Assembly (NCBI GenBank): GCA_021155965.1
Contig: JAJNBJ010000017.1
Coordinates: forward strand, 25,630-89,629
DNA: 64,000 bases
DNA from: Flavipsychrobacter sp.
GTDB lineage: Bacteria > Bacteroidota > Bacteroidia > Chitinophagales > Chitinophagaceae
Direction: 5' to 3'
In this document: one piece after another, positions 1-7,183 of the stretch
Position numbering within the stretch: the stretch's first letter is position 1
Layout: each line of letters begins with the position of its first letter
Notes under the pieces: model-generated
Databases searched by the model: none
Told to the model about the DNA's origin: nothing
Seen by the model: only the letters and a program-made list of their open reading frames with translations
Position numbers and translations under genes: made by a program

Positions 1-2340
1 CCCTGTTGTTGTATAACTGATAAGAACAGTACCAACCCCCACACCGGTAACAACACCCGAGAATGAGTCGACCGTAGCCGTTGTGGTATCCTGGGATGTC
101 CATATACCACCCGGAGGTGTGCCTGTCAGCATTAATGTATCATTCTGGCAAACTGCAATGTCCGTACCGGAAATAACTGGCACAGGATGAACGGTAACAA
201 ATACGCTGGCATAACATGCGCCCACATAGTATCTTATTTCTGTACCACCTGCCGGGGTTATACCTACGCCCACTATATTGCCGCTGGTATCAACTGTTAC
301 CCTGAAGGTATCCGTACTAAACCAGGTTCCACCCAGAGTAGGATCACTAAGAGCCCCTGTCCCGCCAAAGCAAAGGCTGGTCGTACCGGAAATGGGTAAT
401 GGCACGGGGTTAACTGTAACTATTTTACACACCTGGCAGGTTGTGCTTAGTGTATAGCAGATGTTTGTGATACCGGGGCTCAATGGGGTAAACATGCCGG
501 TGGTATCTATTACCCCGATAGATATATTGCTGCTGGTCCAGGAGCCTAATGAAGGAGAGCTGGTGTACAACACAGAAGGATCTCCAACACACATACTATC
601 CGGCCCTACTATTGCAGTGGGCAGCGGGTTAACTGTGATGACAGCCGTGGCGTAGCAGCCTGTTGGTAAAATATACGTTATGAGAACGGTGCCTGAATCA
701 ATACCTGTAAGGTCGCCGCTCAGGGAGTCTATTGTTGCAACTGTAATATCTCCAGAGCGCCATACGCCGCCTGTAGAGCTGGTGAGCAATGTTATTGTGC
801 TGCCCTCACAAACCGACGTAGGGCCTGTGATGGCCCCCGGCAAAGGATTGACTGTAAGGGTAGTAATCTGCGCACAGCCCGTAGACAGGGTGTATAACAC
901 AATGGTAGTACCGGCAGATGTACCTGTTATGTCAACGCTATCGCCACATCCCCTGAAGCCTGTTATCGTTGCAACAGGTGCCCCTGGGACAAGACTCCAT
1001 GAGCCACCGCATGGGCCTGATGACAGCGTTGTTGTTTCGCCTGCACATATTTCCACGTCTCCTGCTATAGGCGTTGGCAGGTCATTCACCTGGATGGTTG
1101 TGTCTGTTCTGCAGCCTGTGCCGGGAGCAGTATAGATCAGTTTTGTTGTGCCAACAGCAACGCCGGTAACGGCGCCGTCGCCGGTCCCGATGGTTGCCAC
1201 TGTAGCAATAGCAGTACTTGCCGTTGCCCAGGTGCCGCCCCCCGGAACGCTGGTATAAATTCTTGTTGAGCCACGACAGATCTCAAAAAAAGGCGGCGTC
1301 ATATCGGCGGGCAGTATCGGGTAGGGATTGGGGTTAACGGTAACGCGCCTTTCCACGTAACAACCTGTGACGCCATGGGTATAACGGATAACACCAATAC
1401 CGGGAGGGCCTGCTTTTATCTTTGCCATGCCAGAGCCCACTGAGTTATCGGCAGTAACCAGCGTACTGGTAAATGTGCCCGGAAGAGTAGGGTCGCTGAC
1501 ACTGATAGAATCGTACCATGCACACAAACTGGAGTCCGTGATAACAATGGGCGCAGGAAGCGGATTTACGTTTACAGGCATGACCTGATAGCAACTGCCT
1601 AACGTAGCCGTAATAGTGGCAGGGCCAGCAGAAACACCACATACAACACCACCTGCACTAACGCTGGCTACAGCAGCGTTGCTGGTAGACCAGGTAACTC
1701 CGGGACTGGATGTAAAAGTATGGCAGTCATTTACACATATTGGTGAAGTGCCGCTGATAGGAACAGGTATGAGGCCCAGTTTACCAAAGCTGGTGCCAGT
1801 AGGGCCTGTAACTATACCTGCAATACCCGTGGTAGAAAATGCATGAATAATGCCGGACGCAGAACCGGTGAGCACCGGCTGAATACGCAGGCCGGTAATC
1901 GTTATCTGATCATGCAAAATAACGCCGCCGGGATTAAAATCGATCTGTAACGAAGAAGCGTTGAACGAAGTAGGAAGTATCACACCTGAAGGAGTTATAT
2001 CGCCGCCCCCTGCTACAGTTATAGTTGGAGCCGGTGTGGTACAAAACTGCCAGCCTGTTGGCGGATTAAGGATGATGCGGTCTGCGCCTGCTGAGAAATC
2101 GCTGTTGAGTGTTTCAGAGATGGTGATGGTACCTAATAGTGTGCAGGCGCCTGTAGTGGTGCTGAGCGCCGTTTGCGCGCAAATGGCGGTATCATTGGCA
2201 GGTGTTACTACCACCTGTGCATAACCTGAATAGCCGAAACATGATAGGGCAAGGGCTAATAGAAATATTCTTAGGGCTTTTATGCGGTCCCGTTGCGGGG
2301 AGAGAAAAGCAATAAGTGATCGCGAATAAAGTTTTTTCAT
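1..2340 (-). CDS. Giant repetitive Ig-like (Big_2-type) surface/secreted protein, 5' part only
   Basis: An open minus-strand frame starts at ATG 2340 and runs off the window without a stop (780 codons seen); the ORF track misses it because it is open-ended. Residues 1-41 look like a signal peptide with a long charged n-region and a hydrophobic core, ending near GYA/Q. The rest is built of roughly 75-80 residue modules linked by 'TVNPLP'-like strings. Each has a 'G.W.S....ATV....G.VTG...GT..I.Y' pattern and usually a pair of cysteines, as in bacterial Ig-like (Big_2) folds. At least seven modules are visible. Such proteins in Bacteroidota are typically very large, exported adhesin-like proteins carrying a C-terminal T9SS signal; that end is outside the window, so export route and function are inference. 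Many short plus-strand ORFs between 187 and 2224 are shadows of this gene. Confidence 0.85.
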   Translation of the reverse strand, partial: MKKLYSRSLIAFLSPQRDRIKALRIFLLALALSCFGYSGYAQVVVTPANDTAICAQTALSTTTGACTLLGTITISETLNSDFSAGADRIILNPPTGWQFCTTPAPTITVAGGGDITPSGVILPTSFNASSLQIDFNPGGVILHDQITITGLRIQPVLTGSASGIIHAFSTTGIAGIVTGPTGTSFGKLGLIPVPISGTSPICVNDCHTFTSSPGVTWSTSNAAVASVSAGGVVCGVSAGPATITATLGSCYQVMPVNVNPLPAPIVITDSSLCAWYDSISVSDPTLPGTFTSTLVTADNSVGSGMAKIKAGPPGIGVIRYTHGVTGCYVERRVTVNPNPYPILPADMTPPFFEICRGSTRIYTSVPGGGTWATASTAIATVATIGTGDGAVTGVAVGTTKLIYTAPGTGCRTDTTIQVNDLPTPIAGDVEICAGETTTLSSGPCGGSWSLVPGAPVATITGFRGCGDSVDITGTSAGTTIVLYTLSTGCAQITTLTVNPLPGAITGPTSVCEGSTITLLTSSTGGVWRSGDITVATIDSLSGDLTGIDSGTVLITYILPTGCYATAVITVNPLPTAIVGPDSMCVGDPSVLYTSSPSLGSWTSSNISIGVIDTTGMFTPLSPGITNICYTLSTTCQVCKIVTVNPVPLPISGTTSLCFGGTGALSDPTLGGTWFSTDTFRVTVDTSGNIVGVGITPAGGTEIRYYVGACYASVFVTVHPVPVISGTDIAVCQNDTLMLTGTPPGGIWTSQDTTTATVDSFSGVVTGVGVGTVLISYTTTG

Positions 2341-2476
2341 CTGCAAATATTTGTCTTTCCAAGGCCAGATGGAACTCGCATCATCGCCAGTAAGTTGCCA
2401 ACTATAGGATTTTCATTTCCCTGTTTGCAAAACCCAGGCTTAATATGCTCGTTTCATCTGCAAATTAATTTGTCTT
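2335..2476. repeat. Direct repeat pair spanning the start codon of the Ig-like gene
   Basis: The motif TTTCATCTGCAAAT..TTTGTCTT occurs at 2335-2358, where it includes the start codon of the Ig-like gene, and again at 2452-2476 with three extra bases in the middle. On the minus strand both copies read AAGACAAA-TTTGCAGATGAAA, so the upstream copy carries its own ATG AAA followed by a five-codon frame ending in TAA. Confidence 0.7.
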
Positions 2477-2917
2477 CTCAAAAGGCTACATAGAACGCCC
2501 ATAAATATGGTAGTTTAACAAGCCTTTATCTTAAAAAAATATCAACCTCACCAAACTAAACGAATGGTAAACATACTAAAAAAAACACATTACCAACTCG
2601 AAAGTTACGCTATTTTTTCCGTAAAACAATAGCCCTCAATATATATATAAAATATCCAAAACTATTGATGGAAAAATGAAATACAGGCGCAAGAGAAAAC
2701 GGGGCAAAAAACATGCCGAAAGCGCCCCGGAAATACATAAAATAAAAAGCCATCCAAAGATACCTCTGTGCAAAAATATTTTGCCGAAAAACTTGGAAAA
2801 TGAAGATTTTTTACTATAATTTTATAGAACGGTACACGCCTACGATCAACTATTCTCCTGATCCCTATCATTAAATATTCGTCATTGCATTTCTAACTTT
2901 CATAAAAAATAAAAAAT
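2341..2917. other. Intergenic region without a convincing gene
   Basis: This 577-base AT-rich gap separates divergently transcribed genes. The only tracked ORF (2662-2871, minus) encodes a Phe/Cys-rich peptide with no recognisable features and looks fortuitous. Promoters for both neighbours must lie here, but apart from the direct repeat near 2452-2476 no clear TAnnTTTG box at a sensible distance was identified. Confidence 0.6.
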
Positions 2918-3310
2918 ATGGAAACAATGGAAAAAGTAAGCATTACTCATATGAGCAATGCACACACCGATTGGCTTCGCGGCCTCGATTTTTACAAGCA
3001 AGAGCTGGGTATTTTGAAGAACAGGCTCACGGAAATTGCCGGTAAGAATACCAACCGCGAGGTGATGAAAGAAGTAGAGCATTATGAGAACCAGTTCGAG
3101 ATACAGGCGGAGAACATCCACAAACTGAAACACGACATCAAGTATAACGTGAAGGTTGCCGGCAGAGAGGCCCAGAACTCGGGCGCAGGCTACATTGACG
3201 GCTACCTGCTGGACCAGCACTTCTACCTTGGTGAAAGGTATGACTCTGAAGAAAAAACTATCAGCGAGCTGAGGCAGTCGTTCAACCAGTTCGCATCAAC
3301 TTATATGTGA
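2918..3310 (+). CDS. Hypothetical helical protein (130 aa)
   Basis: I do not recognise the family. The product is soluble, charged and predicted almost wholly helical, with coiled-coil-like Glu/Lys/Leu patterns around residues 20-75 ('EVEHYENQFEIQAENIHKL'). It has no signal peptide, membrane segment or cysteine. It stands alone, is preceded by a long AT-rich leader, and is followed by a strong bidirectional terminator. Codon use resembles the neighbouring chromosomal genes, so it looks like a real resident gene of unknown role. The ATG at 2918 follows an A-rich stretch without a Shine-Dalgarno, which is normal for Bacteroidota. Confidence 0.7.
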   Translation: METMEKVSITHMSNAHTDWLRGLDFYKQELGILKNRLTEIAGKNTNREVMKEVEHYENQFEIQAENIHKLKHDIKYNVKVAGREAQNSGAGYIDGYLLDQHFYLGERYDSEEKTISELRQSFNQFASTYM

Positions 3311-3401
3311 TCTGAAAGCGGTTTGCCTTTGGATAAAAACCGGGGACCCCGGCTTTGGGAGTGTATTATACCATTTAAAAACCAATATCATCAACCATAT
3401 T

Positions 3402-3431
3402 AAAAATGCCCCGATACTTCGGGGCATTTTT
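3402..3431. terminator. Bidirectional rho-independent terminator
   Basis: A 13-bp perfect stem (AAAAATGCCCCGA / TCGGGGCATTTTT) closes on a TACT loop. Terminal A/T runs serve both strands, between the convergent 130-aa gene and the reductase gene. Confidence 0.9.
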
Positions 3432-3454
3432 ATTGAAGTATATCTGAAAACATT

Positions 3455-4615
3455 TTATGGGTCAATTGCGCCTTCAAGAATATCCAGCTTTTCCACATAG
3501 TGCATAGACTTGGCAATATACTCGTGTGCCGGCTCAGAATTGCCTATTTCGGGCAGGTCTTCCAAAAGCCTTGAGTTATCGAAGACCTGTCCCAGTTCCA
3601 TAAATTCGAGGTATGGGTCCAAGCCTGTAAAGAGAATGCGGAGGTTGCTTTTGCCTTCAAATACTTCTTCCCAGTAATCCAGGTAATCCTGGTATTGGTA
3701 GAGCTCATCACCTTCGTGCAGTTTGTTTTTCGTCCATAGCTTAATGTGCTTGAGCATAGATTTTTCCACAAACTTGAACGGAGGCAGATCATCAAAATAA
3801 TCGCTTAGCGTTTTCGCCAACTGGTTGGCAGTAGTGGACGCCTTACCTGCCGATATATGGTAAGTATGGTATTTGCGTTTTGCGAACAGCAGGCCTATGA
3901 TAGCTTTTGCTGTATAATCCATGGGCACAATATCCAGCTTAGAGAATTCGTTCACAGGCATCAGCCTGAGGTGGTTGATAGTTGCCATTGCCCACAGGAT
4001 AACGGGTGAGCGCGGCATGATAGCACGGCTGTCGCCCATAATTATTGATGGGCGTGCAATGAATACTTTTTCATCGGGCAGGTGCTTATGTATGAGCATC
4101 TCGCCGCGCATTTTGGTGTAGGTATATTTTACAACGTGGTTTACTTTGGTGTTCGGAGATTCCACCTCCTGCACTATGCGGTCGCGTATGTCTTTGCCAC
4201 AAATAGTTGCAGTGCCTATGTAGAGGAAGGTTTGCAGTGTAGGTAACGTCTTTGCCCAAAGCAGTACTTTCTCCAGGCCGCCAACATTTGCCTTTTCTAC
4301 AAGTGTATCGTTAACGCGGGAAAATGAAGTGTTTGCTGCAGAATGGATAACAGTGTGTATGTCGTGCAGGTGTTTGTTCTCTACCAGTTGCTCTGTAAGG
4401 TGATCATCAAAAAGATTACCAACTACCGGGATTATTTTTTTAGCGTCGTAATGGTCTTCATGCACGTCAAAAACCTTGTGCAGGCGGGCCACCGCATCCT
4501 GGTGCGACTGCGCCCTTATGAGGCAATATATTTTCTTCACATCTTCCCGTTTAGAAAGACGCACCAGCAATTCCCCTCCCACAAGACCGGTACACCCGGT
4601 TAAAAAAATATTCAT
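3455..4615 (-). CDS. SDR-family NAD(P)-dependent reductase, thioester-reductase / fatty acyl-CoA reductase-like
   Basis: This is a 386-residue extended short-chain dehydrogenase. The N-terminus carries the dinucleotide-binding motif TGCTGLVGGEL (TGxxGxxG), followed by 'VVGNL' and 'HSAANTSF' strands typical of the NAD_binding_4 (male-sterility / thioester reductase) branch. The catalytic YxxxK appears as YTYTK, followed by 'RPSIIMGDS'. This branch reduces acyl thioesters or acts as a nucleotide-sugar-like epimerase; the substrate cannot be told here. The C-terminal third is divergent and helical, as in acyl-CoA reductases. No acyl carrier or adenylation gene lies next to it. It may be co-transcribed with the upstream SMR transporter (22 bp gap). 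Confidence 0.75.
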   Translation of the reverse strand: MNIFLTGCTGLVGGELLVRLSKREDVKKIYCLIRAQSHQDAVARLHKVFDVHEDHYDAKKIIPVVGNLFDDHLTEQLVENKHLHDIHTVIHSAANTSFSRVNDTLVEKANVGGLEKVLLWAKTLPTLQTFLYIGTATICGKDIRDRIVQEVESPNTKVNHVVKYTYTKMRGEMLIHKHLPDEKVFIARPSIIMGDSRAIMPRSPVILWAMATINHLRLMPVNEFSKLDIVPMDYTAKAIIGLLFAKRKYHTYHISAGKASTTANQLAKTLSDYFDDLPPFKFVEKSMLKHIKLWTKNKLHEGDELYQYQDYLDYWEEVFEGKSNLRILFTGLDPYLEFMELGQVFDNSRLLEDLPEIGNSEPAHEYIAKSMHYVEKLDILEGAIDP

Positions 4616-4637
4616 TTATTGCTACTTCTTTAAATTT

Positions 4638-4967
4638 CTAATCAAACAATTCGAGCCCCAGTATACCGAGTATAATGAGGGTAATAGAAACGATCTTAGC
4701 CACAGAAACAGGTTCATTGAACCATATCATCCCTATCACGGCTATGAGGGCTGTGCCCACACTCGCCCAAATGGCATACGCAATGCTTACCTGCATTTTT
4801 TCCAGCACAAACACCAGTGCTGCTAACGCAAGGCCATAAAAAACGAACACTAATACTGACGGCCATAACCTGGTGAAGCCTTTAGCATAGTGCATACAAA
4901 CAGTGCCCAACACCTCAAACACAATACCTAAAGCGAGTATGGTCCATTTGTACGTTAATAATTTCAT
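4638..4967 (-). CDS. Small multidrug resistance (SMR/EmrE-SugE family) transporter
   Basis: A 109-residue protein with four hydrophobic helices, the standard SMR size. The essential membrane-embedded glutamate is present in helix 1 (ILALGIVFEVLGT, Glu18), and 'AYAIWASVGTALIAVIGMI' matches the conserved helix-3 region of the family. SMR proteins work as antiparallel dimers exchanging protons for cationic drugs, guanidinium or polyamines; which of these cannot be decided from the sequence. It lies 22 bp upstream of the reductase gene on the same strand, so the two may share a transcript. Confidence 0.9.
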   Translation of the reverse strand: MKLLTYKWTILALGIVFEVLGTVCMHYAKGFTRLWPSVLVFVFYGLALAALVFVLEKMQVSIAYAIWASVGTALIAVIGMIWFNEPVSVAKIVSITLIILGILGLELFD

Positions 4968-5092
4968 TAGATACTTTGTGTTATATAATAAAAATTAAAT
5001 GTACCGAACCGCTTGGTGCGCGAAATTAATCTTTTCTGCCGATTTATATGCGTTAAAGATTACAAAACAGTTTAATGAATGGCAATGGTGAC

Positions 5093-5521
5093 TTACCTGA
5101 GCCTGTCTACCGATCGCACCAGCTTTTCGTCCCTGCGAATGCCCATTATTGCCATGAACAGGAAAACCAGTGATGCTACAGGCAGTACTGCACCTATCCA
5201 ATAGCTTTCGCTGGAGGGCAGGGCATTGAGGTTGCGGGTGCGCGAGAGGGCTATAGTAATAAAAGAGCATACTGCTAACATGCTCACAAAGCACATAGTG
5301 ACCTGGCGCTTACGGTTGCCAAACATGAATATAGTAACAAGGGGCAGCAAGGTCATGACCAATGCTATCAATAGCGAGGGGAAATGATCATTTATCCTTA
5401 CTTCTTTGAGTGTGTCAACACCGTTTTCCATGATATGGTAGCGGTAAACACCGAAAAGAAAAACGCCTGCGTTTAAAAGCGCAGCTATGAGAAGCCAGAG
5501 GGATTGTTTACGTTGTATCAT
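5093..5521 (-). CDS. DUF4293-type integral membrane protein
   Basis: A 142-residue membrane protein beginning MIQRKQSLWLLIAALLNAG, the N-terminal signature of the DUF4293 family, which is largely restricted to Bacteroidota. Four hydrophobic segments are visible (about residues 8-26, 48-66, 77-92 and 107-125). The function is unknown. It lies 45 bp downstream of serS on the same strand, with a small hairpin in between, so read-through from serS is plausible. Confidence 0.8.
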   Translation of the reverse strand: MIQRKQSLWLLIAALLNAGVFLFGVYRYHIMENGVDTLKEVRINDHFPSLLIALVMTLLPLVTIFMFGNRKRQVTMCFVSMLAVCSFITIALSRTRNLNALPSSESYWIGAVLPVASLVFLFMAIMGIRRDEKLVRSVDRLR

Positions 5522-5537
5522 AATAAATTATTTGCGA

Positions 5538-5564
5538 GTAGAGCGGAATGCATTCCGGCTCTAC
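5538..5564. repeat. Intergenic palindrome between serS and DUF4293 gene
   Basis: The sequence GTAGAGC-GGAATGCATTCC-GGCTCTAC can fold into a near-perfect hairpin with one bulge, directly beside the serS stop codon. There is no T-run on the minus side, so it is more likely an intergenic palindromic unit or 3'-end stabiliser than a true terminator. Confidence 0.55.
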
Positions 5565-5566
5565 GA

Positions 5567-6838
5567 TTAATTGATCATTTTTTTGCCAAAGAATGGTACC
5601 AATGCTTCGGGTATAACAACTCCTTCCGGTGTTTGGTGATTCTCCAGCAGGCATGCCATTATCCTTGGCAGCGCAAGTGAGCTACCGTTCAACGAATGCA
5701 CCAGTTGTGTTTTGCCGTTGCTGTCTTTAAACCTTGCTTTCATGCGGTTGGTCTGGAAGGTCTCAAAGTTAGATACTGAGCTTACCTCCAGCCAGCGTTC
5801 CTGCGCGGCACTGTAAATTTCAAAGTCGTAAGTAAGCGCGGATGCAAAACTCATATCACCACCGCACAGGCGCAGAATGCGGTATTCCAGTTCCAGCGAC
5901 TGCACCAGTTTCTCCACATGGCCCACCATTTCCTCTAATACTTCGTAGCTTTTCTCAGGGTGAACAAGCTGCACAACCTCTACCTTATCGAACTGGTGCA
6001 CACGGTTGAGGCCACGAACATCCTTACCATATGAGCCAGCCTCACGACGGAAGCAAGGAGAATAAGCGGTCATTTTTACCGGCAGGTCGCTTTCTTTGAT
6101 TATGGTATCGCGGTAGATATTGGTTACGGGTACCTCAGCAGTGGGGATGAGGTAAAAACCATCAGCCGTTACATGATACATCTGGCCTTCCTTATCGGGC
6201 AACTGCCCTGTGCCGTAGGCAGAATCTTCATTCACCATGAATGGCGGGCAGTACTCTTTATAGCCTGCGTGGGTATTATAGCTGAGGAAATAATTAATAA
6301 GCGCGCGCTGCAGCCTTGCACCCTGCCCCATGAATACAGGAAACCCTGCACCGGTAATTTTTGTACCGAGTTCCAAACTCATCAGGCCATACTTTTCAGT
6401 CAACTCCCAATGCGGCAGTTTTTGTGCATTAAGTGCAGGACGAGTACCGCCTGAACGCACGACTACATTCTCCTCCGGAGTTTTGCCATCAGGCACACTG
6501 CTGTGCGGCATGTTGGGCAACATCACCAGCATGTCGAACTGCTCGTTTTCCATTGCAGATAGCTGTGTAGCTATTTCAGCAGCGCGGCCTTTGTTTTTGG
6601 CTACTTCTGCTTTCATTTCTTCGGCCTTATCTTTTTCACCTTTAGCCATCAGCTGGCCTATCTGCTTTGAAGCACTATTTACCGATGCTGCTAATGTATC
6701 ATTTTCCACCTGCAGGGCGCGGCGGCGTTCGTCTATATCTATGATCTTATCTACCAGCTCAAGGTCTTTGAAGTTCTTCTTCTTCAACCCTGCCAGTACC
6801 AGTTCTTTGTTCGTCCTGAGTAATTGTATAGGTAACAT
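5567..6838 (-). CDS. serS: Seryl-tRNA synthetase
   Basis: Charges tRNA-Ser with serine in the cytoplasm. The N-terminal region (about residues 1-110) is the long antiparallel coiled-coil tRNA-binding arm, starting MLPIQLLRTNKELVLAGLKK. The class II catalytic core follows, with 'TAEVPVTNIYRD', motif 2 'FRREAGSYGKDVRGLNRVHQF' and motif 3 'NGSSLALPRIMACLLEN'. Length (423 aa) is normal for the family. The start is moved to the second ATG of the tracked ORF, because family members start at this point and because the first ATG (6859) sits in the promoter box. Confidence 0.97.
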   Translation of the reverse strand: MLPIQLLRTNKELVLAGLKKKNFKDLELVDKIIDIDERRRALQVENDTLAASVNSASKQIGQLMAKGEKDKAEEMKAEVAKNKGRAAEIATQLSAMENEQFDMLVMLPNMPHSSVPDGKTPEENVVVRSGGTRPALNAQKLPHWELTEKYGLMSLELGTKITGAGFPVFMGQGARLQRALINYFLSYNTHAGYKEYCPPFMVNEDSAYGTGQLPDKEGQMYHVTADGFYLIPTAEVPVTNIYRDTIIKESDLPVKMTAYSPCFRREAGSYGKDVRGLNRVHQFDKVEVVQLVHPEKSYEVLEEMVGHVEKLVQSLELEYRILRLCGGDMSFASALTYDFEIYSAAQERWLEVSSVSNFETFQTNRMKARFKDSNGKTQLVHSLNGSSLALPRIMACLLENHQTPEGVVIPEALVPFFGKKMIN

Positions 6839-6856
6839 ATAATAAATATGGGGGAG

Positions 6857-6864
6857 CAAAGATA
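6857..6864 (-). promoter_or_regulatory. serS promoter -7 box
   Basis: TATCTTTG on the minus strand matches the Bacteroidota TAnnTTTG element and lies 19 bp upstream of the chosen serS start. Confidence 0.7.
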
Positions 6865-6892
6865 ATGGGAAAGGGTTAAAACGAGGTTAGCG

Positions 6893-6920
6893 TTTGTTTA
6901 AATTGCTTTTCATATATTTG
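6893..6920 (+). promoter_or_regulatory. Promoter of the 57-aa gene
   Basis: TTTG (6893-6896), a 16-base spacer, then TATATTTG (6913-6920). The box ends only four bases before the ATG at 6925, implying a leaderless or nearly leaderless transcript. Confidence 0.6.
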
Positions 6921-6924
6921 AAAT

Positions 6925-7098
6925 ATGTCTTTAGGAAAAAGCAAAAAAGTAAACCTGGCTTTCTCATCCGCCACCTCTATGAGTAAAGAAGAACTGGTGA
7001 AAATGATAAAAGAAGCTGAAAAAGGCCCATTTTATAGTACCGAAGAAGTAAAGCAGGACATTAACAAATGGAGCAAAAAATATAATCAAGCGCGCTGA
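6925..7098 (+). CDS. Small antitoxin-like protein (57 aa)
   Basis: This gene is too short for the ORF track. It starts at ATG 6925 and ends at TGA 7098. The product has a basic N-terminus, then 'SKEELVKMIKEAEKGPFYST' and a Lys-rich helix. It recalls the short antidote proteins that accompany RelE/ParE-type toxins in Bacteroidota, whose C-terminal tail contains 'AE.GPFYSTEEV'-like strings; this is memory-based and uncertain. No toxin gene follows; downstream is only a degenerate repeat and then the 3' end of gltX. It is divergent from serS and has its own promoter. It may be an orphan antitoxin or an unrelated small protein. Confidence 0.55.
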   Translation: MSLGKSKKVNLAFSSATSMSKEELVKMIKEAEKGPFYSTEEVKQDINKWSKKYNQAR

Positions 7099-7183
7099 TG
7101 TGGCGGACTGCTAGTTCTCAGGAGATTTCTCTCTTCGTTCCGTTTTCACTGCACTACGTTCGAAATGACGAATATAATTGGGC
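7099..7183. repeat. Degenerate intergenic repeat
   Basis: The stretch GGAGATTTCTCTCTTCG...ACTACGTTCGAAATGACGAA resembles the widely dispersed 'GAGATTTCTC-ACTACGTTCGAAATGACG' intergenic repeat seen in many bacteroidete genomes (from memory). It holds no coding sequence. Confidence 0.4.

Noticed and set aside
187-2224. Several plus-strand ORFs of 60-150 aa
   Set aside because: All are antisense shadows of the open-ended Ig-like gene, which shows signal peptide and repeated modules.
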